From Apostichopus japonicus (taxonomy: Eukaryota > Echinodermata > Holothuroidea > Aspidochirotida > Stichopodidae), in NCBI RefSeq assembly GCF_037975245.1, contig NC_092562.1, positions 5,994,001 to 6,058,000 of the forward strand: a DNA stretch of 64,000 nucleotides, read 5' to 3'. The notes beneath the pieces are model-generated. The model did not search any database. It had not been told where the DNA came from and was given only the letters and a program-made list of their open reading frames with translations. Shown here piece after piece: positions 11,401 to 21,800 of this stretch; position 1 is the stretch's first letter, and every line of letters starts with the position of its first letter. Both the position numbers and the translations under genes were made by a program.

Positions 11401-13297
11401 CTGTGTAGAATAGAAGGATAGACAATAGCTTGTACCATTTGATATGTGAAAGATTGACTCACGGTGTAACGATGCTACTTAGTAGAAATATCAGACCTTC
11501 ACAATTTTGTCACAATATGTCAAATCATAAGGTTTTCAGGGATCAAAAGAGGAGTATTGATAATGGATGAACCCTCTTGAATCAGAGCAAATACATGAAT
11601 ATACAATTTACCTCGATACATCAAAATGATAATATTCCCAACTTTTTGAAAAAGTGGTACAACATCACAGCCTTTTTTGTGATATTTAATCCATTTGTGG
11701 GAGAGAGAGAGAGAAAAAAAATAGTAAAGTTTGTGTAGTTGTCTGTTTTTATGTAGATGGTGTTTCATGGTTGTTTAACCAACTCATAGGAAGATTGAAC
11801 ACCAACCACCATTTTCAATCTACACTGGCTTCCAGTGAAACAAGGGATTAATTTCAAAATCTTGCTGCTAACTTTTAAATGTCTCCATGGACTTGCTCCA
11901 ACATACTTACGAAACCTCATCCAGGAGCTGTATACGCCACATCGTTGCCTCCGATGCAGTTCGAAATCTTTACTGCATGGTTGCCCCTTCTGTGTCCACA
12001 AAGTCATACGGCTCTCGCTCATTTCAGTTCTCTTCTGCTATCCTCTGGAATGGCCTTCCGATCGGAATTAAAGAAGCTCAGTCTGTAACCAGGTTCAAAA
12101 CACTTTTTAAAGACTCACCTTTTCTCACTTTTGTAGTTTTCCGGCCTTTCAGCGCATAGAGACTTTAGTGTATATTTGCGCCTTATAAGAGTTGTGTATT
12201 ATTATTAATATTATATTGTAATGACACACTTCCACCTACTTGCTAGTGTTTGGTTCTTTTCCTAGGGGTTCTCAAGATCTTGCTATTTCATTATCACTGA
12301 TATTGTTTCTTCTGCAGCCATTTGCTCGTGTCACCGGAGAATACCCTAAGAGTATGATGGCCATGCTAGAGAGACTTGACCTCAAGCATGTGGGCAGACA
12401 TCATAGCGGTCTTGGTGAGACATTTTTGTCCTTCATTTGTCTGCAGCAAAATTCAGTGATTGTGGACAAATTGAAAAAGGTCAATGCCAAATAGCCTACT
12501 CCAGAGCACTATGCATATTGGGGCTTTTTTGTCCGGTAATGTCCCCCAGGTGACAACTGAAATTTAAATTGTGGTGATATTCTTATGATCATAATGTCTT
12601 CTGCATATTTAATAGCTCCATAGAGTCAATTTGTGCTTGCTGGACACATATTTACATTAGCATCTTCCTAATTTTTTACATTTTTTACCCCAAAATATGG
12701 AATTTGAGCGTAAAAGCTGCAGGTGCATGTAGTAAACCCTGTCTCCGACACTCACGGCTGGACAGATCGAGACATCTGATTTTTATTGAAGCCGATGTAA
12801 AAGTTTACAAACTTACAAACTGGACAGTGGCAATGACCCCTTCAAAATTTGAGGGGAAGAAATTATATTGCACCAAAAATATGACAGAAACAATAAAGAT
12901 CTACCAACTACTTATCAGTTGCGCTGACAATTCCAACTGCAGTTTCACACCTGGATCATATGATCAAAAATTGGAACCTCTAGGAACTGAACCGCAAGAG
13001 AGACATACAGTTATTATTTATTATTTAATAAAACTATATGTTTTGTTAAAGAAAAAATATCGTTGTTCAGATTGAGATAAGTTAAATTTAAGAAAAATAG
13101 CAAATGAAAATAACAATAGAAACAAAAGGATTACGGTGGTAAAATTACTAGTTTATTGCCATTTTGTAGACATTTTCTCCTCCTCACGAAGTCTCCTTTT
13201 GAAATTGTTTGCAGATGATTGCAAAAACATTGCCAAGATACTAAAAGCCATCGCCGAAAGGAAATTCAGATTCATACCCACTGGTGCAAAAAGATGA
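5184..13297 (+). CDS. ERI3: ERI1 exoribonuclease 3-like (DEDDh 3'-5' exoribonuclease)
   Basis: Coding join: 5184-5411, 6038-6151, 6675-6734, 8465-8556, 10798-10870, 12318-12414, 13215-13297; 747 nt, 248 aa, every junction GT-AG with matching phase. The product is a metal-dependent 3'-5' exoribonuclease of the ERI family; relatives trim structured RNA 3' ends (ERI1: histone mRNA, 5.8S rRNA, small RNAs), while the substrate of ERI3 is less clear. Catalytic set visible: Asp62 and Glu64 in 'LDFEATC' (Exo I), the Asp residues of 'CGDWD' 157-161 (Exo II), His218 and Asp223 in 'HHSGLDDC' (Exo III). No SAP domain precedes the nuclease, as in ERI3 rather than ERI1. Human ERI3 is about 337 aa; this product is shorter at the N-terminus. 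The first 40 residues are Arg/Ser-rich and almost free of acids, so a mitochondrial presequence is possible. No in-frame stop separates the acceptor at 5170 from ATG 5184, so extra upstream coding sequence cannot be excluded. Confidence 0.94.
6038..6151 (+). CDS. ERI3: ERI3 coding exon 2
   Basis: Residues 77-114, beginning 'EIIEFPVLKVSGRTFEVES'. Acceptor attcaag|GAAATC, donor CACCGAG|gtaggt, phase 0 on both sides. This is the first beta-sheet part of the nuclease fold, with the Glu-Phe-Pro motif found across the ERI family. Confidence 0.94.
6675..6734 (+). CDS. ERI3: ERI3 coding exon 3
   Basis: A 60-nt exon for residues 115-134, 'LTGITKEMVAGKPHLPDVLE'. Acceptor tttttttttgcag, donor TTAGAG|gtttgc; the donor is weaker than the others. 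Phase 0 on both sides. The 'LTGI' word is standard in DEDDh exonucleases. Confidence 0.92.
7870..8345 (+). repeat. 39-bp minisatellite in ERI3 intron 3
   Basis: About twelve imperfect head-to-tail units of roughly 39 bp, built on GAGAGTGTGATCCCTACTGA followed by CTCTAGTGCTATTCTGTCT. Some units have lost 4-5 bp (for example GACAAGTGCTT). It is intronic, ending 119 bp before exon 4. Such arrays usually vary in length between individuals. Confidence 0.92.
8465..8556 (+). CDS. ERI3: ERI3 coding exon 4 (Exo II)
   Basis: Residues 135-164 and two bases of codon 165. Carries 'SIFVTCGDWDLKT', the Exo II region. Acceptor ttattacag, donor AACAAT|gtaagt, phase 2. It lies 120 bp after the end of the 39-bp minisatellite. 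Confidence 0.95.
9058..9709. mobile_element. hAT-like non-autonomous element (652 bp), ERI3 intron 4
   Basis: Perfect 14-bp terminal inverted repeats, CAAGGGCGGCGGAA and TTCCGCCGCCCTTG, are flanked on both sides by the 8-bp direct repeat AACAACAG (9050-9057 and 9710-9717). An 8-bp target duplication and CA...TG ends with a GGGCGG start are typical of hAT elements. Both subterminal regions contain G or C runs. There is no transposase frame. The part at about 9170-9300 (with ACGCTCCACGCCAACC and GGTGGCGCTCCGCT) is shared with the element at 57712-58106. Confidence 0.9.
9766..9938. repeat. Large hairpin, ~78-bp arms, ERI3 intron 4
   Basis: The left arm (9766-9843) and right arm (9857-9938) are nearly perfect inverted copies; for example TAATTTGTTCCATTCAAC pairs with GTTGAATGGAACAAATTA. 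Only a handful of mismatches separate them, with a 13-bp loop (GAGGCGCAGTCGA). The outer boundary is ATAATGAATGG / CCATTCATTAT. Most likely a foldback MITE. As part of the intron it would form a long double-stranded stem in the ERI3 pre-mRNA. Confidence 0.88.
10798..10870 (+). CDS. ERI3: ERI3 coding exon 5
   Basis: Completes Met165 (AT|G) and encodes residues 166-189, 'LPGQCDYCKLPIKPYFNQWI' and on. Acceptor tttttaacag, donor AAAAAG|gtaatg. A poly-T/poly-G tract lies about 70 bp after the donor. Confidence 0.95.
11803..12230 (+). mobile_element. L2/CR1-type LINE 3' end, inactivated, ERI3 intron 5
   Basis: Beginning in frame at 11820 the sequence reads 'LHWLPVKQGINFKILLLTFK', then 'CLHGLAPTYLRNLIQE', then after a frameshift 'SYGSRSFQFSSAILWNGLP' and 'SVTRFKTLFK'. 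This is the standard C-terminus of L2/CR1/Rex1-type non-LTR reverse transcriptases (LHWLPV, LHGLAPxYL, FxxxAPxLWNxLP, FKxxLK). It is followed by the short 3' UTR and a (TTA)n-like tail at about 12195-12225, so this is a 5'-truncated insertion in the same direction as ERI3. A frameshift around 11920-11980 shows it is dead. Confidence 0.88.
12318..12414 (+). CDS. ERI3: ERI3 coding exon 6 (Exo III His)
   Basis: Residues 190-221 and the first base of codon 222, ending 'DLKHVGRHHSGL'. His218 is the general-base histidine of the DEDDh class. Acceptor tcttctgcag, donor CTTG|gtgaga, phase 1. Confidence 0.95.
13215..13297 (+). CDS. ERI3: ERI3 coding exon 7 (terminal)
   Basis: Completes Asp222 and encodes Asp223, the last catalytic acid, then 'CKNIAKILKAIAERKFRF' and the C-terminus 'IPTGAKR' before TGA at 13295-13297. 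It is short and easily missed, but the phase (1 to 2 bases) and the 'DDCKNIA' match to ERI3 make it secure. Confidence 0.94.
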
Positions 13298-15760
13298 TAA
13301 GCACAGAAATTTCGGACTTTATGAAAGCTTTGTAAGTTTCTTTGAAATACTTTGTTTTCATCTAATTTGGTTGATTCACTGAATTGCATAAAAAGGCTGT
13401 GTACTTCATGGGATCTGTGTGGATACTACATTAGGTGATTGGCTTTACCCTTTAAAATATCTCCGATAAAACCTGACCTTTTTATAAATGATCAGATATT
13501 GTCAGATATTAATGTGTCTTCAACATCGGCTTGGTTAAACTTTTAACAACTTAGTACACTCATTCAACAAGTAAATTGTACTTGGAAAAATATTTAATTA
13601 TATTTATATTTTTCTTTCTGAATTTACACTGTCTGTGTGTGAAAGAAAAAGTGTATGCAAAAGGTGTGTGAAAAAGTGTATTAAAAAAGGGTATGAAAAC
13701 AACTTGTATGAAAAAAAAAATGTCTCTGTGACAAATTTCATTAAGTGGAAAACACTCTGATCCTTTTGTTTTTCTTCCACAATGATTTTGATAGATCTGT
13801 CGTTAGTTAAATACTGAGATACTCATGTAAACCTATAGAACAATCAAAATATATTTTCATTCTTGTTAGTATAATTATTAGTAATAATTGTATGCATAAT
13901 CCACCTTAATTGTTTTACAGATGAAATGACGCCACTTCATGCATTTCTCTCATTCAATTCCGTCAGCCTCAACCTCCTGTGTCTTGAAATGAATCACTAA
14001 ATTGTGCGGCAAGATTTGAATTCAACTTATTACAGCTCATCTTTGAATTATCCTGAAAGCAAGTTCAAAGGCCCTCTCAGATCAGACATCTGTGGAATGC
14101 TCATGGGTGTAAATCCAGCTCACCAGGGCTTGAATCTAGGTCTTGATGCTCGATATCATATTTTATTCTAAGATCACTGCCTTTATCCAATCAAACTCCA
14201 TCTCACAGGTTTTTGTTTTTAGGCTTAGTATCAGCCATCCGGATCATTACCAAGCTTCTTGTAAATGTTTTAACTTGTTTGTATTCACTTTGTGAACTGT
14301 TTCCTGTATCGTTTGGTGAGAGAATTTCAAATTTCAAATAAAATAAAAGAAGCTTGTGTTGCTATTGCATTGGGAAGCTATAAGGAATGTGTACCTGACT
14401 GCAGTTAAAGCCATAGTAACTCAAATTATAGGTAGTCGGACAGCGTGCATGTGCTTGAGACAAGGGTCAAGTTATTAAGAGTTCACCAGTTTGAATTCTT
14501 TAGTGTGGGAAAGTTGACATGTTGCATTTTTTGAATGGCATTCGCCACAGTGTGGTGTTTCTTGCATAAAACTGTTTGGTTTCAGCAAATGTAACCGATT
14601 GCAGGGAAATATGATGTTATATCAAGCACCAGTTGTTAACATAACATTTTCATTGGTTGTTCAGTGTGTGGGGGGTCAGTTGTATGACTGAATCTTGACG
14701 ACTATCCAAAACTGTTTCAGGACACAATTAGTCAGGGCAGTGTGTGGCCAGCTGTGCGGGATTGACTTGAAAGTGTAATAATTACGTTCATATTAGTTTG
14801 TGGCATTAAAAGCCGTAACATATTTGTAACAACTTTGAGAAAAGTCTTTTTTCCTCGTTCTAACTATAGTAAAGTTATCCCTTTTATTATTTTCAACTCT
14901 TTCATATTGTATATGTATCATTTGCCTCTAGCCTTTCTACAACAGTCAACTTTAGGATGTTTCTACATTGTAGTTCATTGGTTAATGAAACAGCCAATCA
15001 TGTACAAGTTCTCTAGTAAATGAAAGAGCCAATCATGTAGAAGAAAAGCAGTTCATAACTAGTATCAGCAAAGACCAGTTTCATTGATTTAATCATTGTT
15101 GCTGATAGTTAAAAAATATCAAGTAATGACTTTTATTCGCAAGTTTAAATGTTATATGTACATGCTGTCTATAGATACTATATGACATCTCAGTTACAAA
15201 AAATGAAAGATTTAGTACTCATTTTATGCATCTAACAAATGCATCAATATATGCACCAATGGTTTTGTGTGGGGACCAAGAGCTAGGTTGCATACTCTAT
15301 GCCCTTGTTTTTACCAGTTCACTCTGCAACAAAGAGCTTATAAGTCTGTGAGCATTGCTACAACCACTTGTCTATTACTGCAACAATGAAACTGTAGAAG
15401 TTCAAGTATTGATGAAATTACTTCAATTACCAGACTTTTGACAGTGGATGTATAAGGAATCTTGGTTCAAATTTGCTATATTGATTAGATGATTTGCCAT
15501 GTGCATAGCATAACATACTATGGCTATTTCATTTTAGTTTTTGAATTCATTGATTTGTTTTATCGCCAGTTGTGTACAATGGGAAAGGAAGTCTCCTATA
15601 AAGTCTTGAAAAGACTTAACAAGGTACAGTAGGAGACTCCTTGGGAGAAAAGAAAAGAAAAATGTACAAATATATATAATACAGAATATATACGTAAGGA
15701 TTAAATATACAGTAATAATATCCTTAATGATGCTGAGATGGATATGTGAAAAGATTATCT
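13298..15760. other. ERI3 3' UTR and downstream spacer
   Basis: No coding sequence recognised. The first AATAAA after the ERI3 stop is at 14337. A short direct repeat (GAAACAGCCAATCATGTACAAG and a near copy) lies at about 14985-15045. The remainder is featureless AT-rich DNA. Confidence 0.5.
14337..14347 (+). promoter_or_regulatory. Candidate ERI3 polyadenylation signal (two overlapping AATAAA)
   Basis: The sequence CAAATAAAATAAAAG holds two overlapping AATAAA hexamers about 1040 nt after the ERI3 stop, the first AATAAA in the downstream sequence. Position and context are plausible; usage is inferred, not shown. Confidence 0.4.
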
Positions 15761-15764
15761 AATA

Positions 15765-15935
15765 CTAGTACGAGTTAATGAATTCCTTTTTCAAATGTCT
15801 TGTGAATGTGGGTTTTGTAGTTATAGACTTCAAATTTTTTGATAGATCATTCCAAATTTGTATTGCTCTGTTACGAAGACCGAATTAAAGTGAGGAAGTC
15901 AAGTCGTTTCATACTAAGAGGATTCAAGTCAAAAA
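15765..15935 (-). mobile_element. Second LINE reverse transcriptase C-terminal fragment
   Basis: The minus strand reads 'RAIQIWNDLSKNLKSITTKP' then 'TFTRHLKKEFINSY' and stop (TAG, complement of 15765-15767), preceded in another frame by 'NPLSMKRLDFLTLIRSS'. The pattern IWNxLxxxIKxxxTxxxFxxxLKxxF..Y is the terminal block of many non-LTR retrotransposon polymerases. Only about 170 bp are recognisable. It belongs to a different family from the fragments at 4160 and 11803. Confidence 0.75.
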
Positions 15936-15997
15936 GTCAATTATAAGAGGAAGTTATAAAATCATACTGTGGGCCTTAAAGAAAATCGTATAACTAT

Positions 15998-16332
15998 AAG
16001 GTTCAAAGAAACATCTTTGTAATTCTATAATAGTCTGGTGGATGGCAAATAGTACATGGAACTAGTACTAGACAATCATATGACTAAGGTTTAAAGAAAC
16101 ATCCTTGTAACAGTCTGGTGGATGGTAAATAGTACTGGAACTAGTACTAAACAATCATATGAGTAAGGTTCAAAGAAACATCTTTGTAATGTTATAACAG
16201 TCTGGTGGATGGCAAATAGTACGTGGAACTATAGTACTAGACAATCATATGAATAAGGTTTAAAGAAACATCTTTGTAATGTTATTACAGTCTGGTGGAT
16301 GGCAAATAGTACATGGAACTATAGTACTAGAA
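15998..16332. repeat. Four-copy ~86-bp tandem repeat
   Basis: Units start at 15998, 16086, 16165 and 16255 with AAGGTTCAAAGAAACATC or a one-base variant. Each then contains CAGTCTGGTGGATGGCAAAT (or near copies), GGAACTAGTACTA and CAATCATATGA. Spacings are 88, 79 and 90 bp. Non-coding. Confidence 0.92.
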
Positions 16333-16337
16333 GTACA

Positions 16338-16500
16338 ATAAATGGATCAGGAGATAATACAGCACATGGCCCGGATCAGGAGAATATACTGCATGCGAAT
16401 AAAGAGAACATATTGGATCATCATGAGAACATATTGCACATGGATCAGGAGGACACACAGCACGTCAGTGGATCAGGAGAACATACTACACATGGATCAT
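16338..16500. repeat. Degenerate ~30-bp tandem repeat (GGATCAGGAGA)
   Basis: Words such as GGATCAGGAGA, GAACATATTGCACATGGATC and near copies recur five to six times. The array directly follows the 86-bp repeat. It leaves two overlapping open frames, but their peptides simply echo the repeat and I do not regard them as genes. Confidence 0.75.
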
Positions 16501-16514
16501 CTTCAGTATTGTGA

Positions 16515-18496
16515 CTCAATTATCAGAGCACTTAGCCATGCCCTAGGGCTTATTTGTCTCTTATATTTTCTGGGTATACATGTGTGTCATTATTTGTCTT
16601 TAAGAAATATTTGGGGTAGAGGTGGGGACAGTGGAGGGAGAGTGTAAGTTGTGTGCGTTGACATAATTTTTTTTTTTTAGAGGGGATCGAGCTAGGGGGT
16701 GGGGGTGGGGTTGTAGAGCATTTATGTAAAACTGTTTCAATTTATTTTCTTTCCACAAGATGGTCTTTTGTTCTTTTTTGTTTACTTTTAGCCATTTTTG
16801 TACATATGATATGAATGACTTCTGCTCTTCGTGAACCAAAAATAAATTAATCTGAAAACATGACTGATCGGTCTTTGATGAAAAAGACTCAAGATTACTT
16901 TCTTTTGATATAAAAAACACAGAAAAATATATATTTAACTAAAAAAATGGTTATATCTAATTAAATAGATAGGGTCACCTTTCAGGCTTTCCTTAAAGTG
17001 GTGGAACTTTTAATTGAGCTTTGAAAGGGTAACAACCGTGCCCCTGTCCCATCCCAAGCTCCATTCTCCCAGTTTCTATTCGTTACTAGAATTGTAACCA
17101 TGCATCGTTCTATAGTCCATAACAAAAATCACGTACTGTATGGAATAGTTAGGTACTCGCTTGATTATTGAAAGTTCATTGGGTGAAAATTATACAATAG
17201 GGCGTATCTGACATGCTCCGTATGTATCATAAATATCTTAAAACTGGCGTCCGAATACAAGCAATTCAGTTCAGTCGGTAGGCATTAGGGCACTTACATA
17301 CAAATTGCTAGCCTTTGCCGTGTGAGTAGCAAATCCTCAATGTGAAAGTCAGTTAAATTAACGCCTGTATTGTTATGGGACTTATGGCTTTTCGTGATAC
17401 TGGTTGCACCCACTGTTACGAAGTCGAATTTTAGGGGGAGGGGGACGAAAGCGAAAAAAGCTGGTTTAAACTCTCCCTTGGGAGGGCTCTCAGGGCGGCG
17501 GGAGAAAAACTATGTTTCGGTAAGCCGCGTTAGGTGCAAACAGCCAACTTGAAATCAATCACAGTTGACATCGTGGATACGGTCAACGCGGAGTAGGATT
17601 CTGTAAAAGTCAGTGCAGCTACAAGAACACAACATTGTGCCACGAAGCTAACAGCAGACCTCTCTCGTTTAAACTCAATACGTAAACACGACAACGATTC
17701 CGCTGTTACACTTATTCTGAGCGAAGCGAACCTTAAATGAATGGCAGCAAGTTGACTCAGGGCCACGTATCTTGACACTCCAGAAATGACAAGAATATCG
17801 CTAACGTTGCCATCCCGATCTCGATAGGTGTCTGGTGATATCACGAAGATTCAGTTTGCGTCTGAAGAGGGTTAAGTTTTGCGCAACCTGTGCTCCTACG
17901 AGATTCGTAACTTATTCCTAGCCTATCGCGCCAGAGCCTTCTCGCCTAACGTTAGACAGAGCCTAAGCAGTTAAGGTCCAGCCTAGCAAATTTTGTTGCT
18001 TTGAACCAAATATCTGTACGGTTGAAATTCAACTGGGTAATGTTAGTCATGACTGAAACACTTCAGTAACATGTGAATGTAAGTGGCTGTTCAGAGACCT
18101 ATCACATTCAGAGGAAAGCAAGTTTAGTTGTGTTCAGTCTAGTCACTTCATTCTCAAGTTAAATTAGGATACAGTTGTATTCAAGGACAGTAGGTTTGTC
18201 ATCAACTGTCCAGTATCAGTAAGTTTCACAATATTTTGTGTAAGAGACCCACCATTTTGAAGTTTTGGTATGGTTGCAAGGTACACCTCGTGCCGTGGTA
18301 GCCCTAGCCAACACAGTTACCAACATTTCCATCCTCAATGCAATTTGTATAGATCATTATCAAATATCATGAGGACTGTTCAGACAACTTCATACCTCGA
18401 CCTACCAGGACCAGTAGCCTACCACAGTATCAGATCTTAAACAGAACTTTGGAGGTCAAAGTCTATAGTGATATCTAAACCGGAAACGGACTCTGG
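16515..18496. other. Spacer and upstream region of the SLC35E1-like gene
   Basis: No gene recognised. About 17400-17960 is richer in CpG and G/C than its surroundings (for example GGGCGGCGGGAG, TAAGCCGCGTTAGG), a reasonable place for a promoter or first non-coding exon of the gene starting at 18506. No TATA box or initiator is convincing. Confidence 0.4.
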
Positions 18497-18505
18497 TAAC
18501 TCACA

Positions 18506-18842
18506 ATGGCCCATGTACATAGAGACATAGGGCTCTCCAGTGAAGGATGGAGGATCATAATGTTGTGTGTTTTATGGTATATGAGTAGCCTTGGACAAAA
18601 TGTCATAAACAAGCACCTCTTTCAGTACTTTCCATATCCAACCACAGTTTCCATGGGTCACATGTTAGCCGTAGCAGTACTTTTACAACCAGTGCTTAGA
18701 GTTTGGAGAGTACCTCAACCAGAGAGCATTGACAGGAGACATCTACTAATTTTAGTGCTTCCACTAGCGTTTGGAAAATTCTTCTCATCTGTGTCAGCAG
18801 AGTTTAGTATATTAAAAGTTTCTGTATCATTTGCACATACTG
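18506..18842 (+). CDS. SLC35E1: SLC35E1 coding exon 1
   Basis: Residues 1-112 plus one base of codon 113. It encodes the first helices, including '[20 protein letters not shown]' and '[15 protein letters not shown]'. Donor CATACTG|gtaaga, phase 1. The hAT-like element begins only 64 bp after this donor. Confidence 0.95.
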
Positions 18843-21800
18843 GTAAGATCATGTAGTCATTTTTTATTACTTGATTAGGATTTTTGTACATTTTTATATA
18901 TACATGCAGGGTTGTCACCACGCCGGGCGGTGCTACCCAGCTCTCAAAATTTCCGCCCGGTACTCAAGGTCAATTTCAGCCTTACCGCCCGGCATAAATT
19001 AGCCTACAGTACCGCCAATAAGTAACTTGGTAAAGATTAGCGCGATTCAGTGCAAAACGCAGCTTAACTGTAATTAACCCCGCTCCAAATAAAGGAACGA
19101 TATATACTTTCTCCGCACTCCAAATAAAGGAACACAAATTCCCCTCGCTCGCTGTTCACCACCGACAAAATGGGAGTGAACCGATCGATACAACGCTATT
19201 CATAGCGTGGAGGTAGGGTAAACCGATCGCTTGTAACCAACACACATATGCATCACAATTGTTTATTGTAAACATCCAGAGTAGGCCTACGAGTACGAAG
19301 TTTACGAACTTAGACTTAAAGAAAGTTTTAAACGAGAATAGTTTCGTGTTGAAGGGCAAAACATTTTTATACGTGTTTATTTTATTCCCCGATATGTTCT
19401 GGTTACCAGAAGCAATAAAAAGCAAGAAGGAAACTTCGTGCCTTATCCTTACGGCGTAACACTAACAGACCATTTTTTGTATTAACATTAGGCCTCGCGT
19501 TTTGTGTGGTGTTTAGGCACATTAGGCCAGTGTACGAGTACGAAGTTCACAACTTTGACTGAAAGAAAGTTTTAAACGAGAATAGTTTCGTGTTGAAGGG
19601 CAAAACCTTTTTGATACGTGTTTGTTTTATTCACCGATATGTTCTGGTTACCAGAAGTAATAAAAAGCAAGAAGGAAACTTCGTGCCTTATCCTTTCGGG
19701 GTAACATATCATTTTTAAAAGTAACATTAGGCCTCGCGTTTTGTGTGGACTTTAGGCACATTAGGCTAGGAAACGTTGCACTGAGTACTGTTCTAAAAAC
19801 ATGTCGAGACAAGACTCGGTGCTTTGGATTCTGTTCGCTGTTTCGCTATGTAGAGACGTTCCACTGCCAATCGTTTCTTAGCGATTTGCCAAGTTTAACT
19901 AAGAACAAGTGTTTCACACACATTGTAAGAATGTTGTACAGTACTGTAGCATGCAATTAAATCACAAAATCTCTAAATACAAAAAATACCAAAAAAGATC
20001 CCAGGAAAATTCAGTGATGCACATGAAAAAACAAAGGTATCTCAGGAGAATTTTGAGGATCAAAACCCTTTCTAAATGCCACCATTTTGCATGTAGGCAC
20101 CATCAGGATTTGAAAAATTTTCAAAATGGGAGGGGGACACCCCCTCCCCTTATACCCCTCCCCCCAGGACGCAGATCACTGTCACAAATTACCCGGCTCT
20201 AAAAATGGTCTGGTGACAATCCTGTATACATGTAAAATAATTTGCCCTACTAGTAGTTGTCACATAGTGGTCATTCGTGAGAACTCAAGTAACTTCAACA
20301 AACATTATAATACCACCCGCAAAGCATATTTCCTCATTGAACCATTATCGTATTTCCTTTAACACAAGTTTGTACATTTTTGTTTGGATTGCTTGTGTTC
20401 CTGTTATGACAGTATCATGAAGTATTACTTAAATACCCCCTTACCGCTCTTTCAGCCCTAGCTGTTAGTTTTATATGTGCCACAAGAGGAGTGATTTGGT
20501 GTGACCTACTGTACATACAATATGCAACCTGGAGAATGGTTTCCATGTTCAGTAAGATTCAGTACAAGTTTGAAAGTGTCCAATATTATTGTACTGAACT
20601 GTACACTACTGTACATCGAGTTTATTCTTTCCTTTTTCAAATTTCATTTAATTGTTTTATTTTCTGTTGATAATATTTACTTGTTTTGCACTTAACTCTT
20701 GTTTCCTTTTCATTTCTAATTGAACAGTCAAAGCAACCATGCCAATTTTTACAGTATTCCTCAGTAGAATAATTTTGGGAGAGAAGCAGACTCTAAAGGT
20801 AAGTTTTTAATAGTTACTTTTAAATACTTAAAAAACAACATTTAAATATGAATTGTTAGCTAGGAAAAATATTAAATTTGAAATATTGTCTAGCAGTTTT
20901 GAAGGCTCTGATCTTTTTCTCATAAAATAAATAAATTCATACAATATTTCCTGTGTACAAAAAAATGCTTGACATAAATTCTTTACTTGTCTTTGCACTG
21001 GTACACAGCATTTTGCGATGCTAAATTAATGGATAAATTATTCCCTGAAAGTTTGAAACCATAAAATCCAATAATGGTCATTCTGGTTCAACTTTGAACA
21101 AACATTTCTTCGTTCAAATTCCAAGTTTATTTCTACCATTTCATAACATGCATTTATAGAATTTGAAGATTCATTAATTTTACTGTACATACTTCCATCT
21201 ACAGTAGATAATGCATGGATTGGATCGTTTACTCAGACTGATGCTGATGTAGGATTAATTAACAAAACAGATGTGGTTGGTAGAGAAACCAGAATAAGCA
21301 GCTTTTCTAGTCTGGTCCCCCCCCCCCTCTTCCTCCAAAAAAAGGGGGTTAGGGTCAGCAAATGACTACAACAGAGAAAGAACAGTTAGAGGGAAAAAAA
21401 TGAAAACAAGATTGTGGAACAAAATAAACCTCAGTACAGTACAGTACATGCCAATTCTGACATCCTTTTATATGAACATTAATTTACATTTATATAGACC
21501 TGTGTACAGTATATCACCACTCATACGTGTACAACATATACATTTGTATACATGTGCACATATACCCATATATGTACACAATTACACATGATACATACAT
21601 ACACTAAATATAATGTGTAGCAGTTTTGTTTTCTTTAAGAAAAAGTAGTGGAGCCAGGATAAGCTACATACTGTAAAGAGAATTACATGACGTTGACTGC
21701 ACTCAAGAGCATTATAACCAACACTCAAATATTTTTATATTTTGTCTATTACTTGAACCATCCTCCATGTCCAGGAACAATGTGGAGACCCTATAAGCTG

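Noticed and set aside
12704-13075. 123-codon frame in ERI3 intron 6
   Set aside because: Begins at TTG rather than ATG, no recognisable domain, and lies between two well-phased exons.
13153-13389. 78-codon minus-strand frame
   Set aside because: Antisense shadow of ERI3 exon 7, whose plus-strand reading is confirmed by phase and family match.
16299-16647. Two overlapping frames rich in 'ENILH' and 'HMDQE'
   Set aside because: By-products of the degenerate 30-bp tandem repeat, with no homology.
17530-17844. 104-codon minus-strand frame upstream of SLC35E1
   Set aside because: No similarity or splice context recognised; the GC-richer sequence lowers stop frequency by chance.
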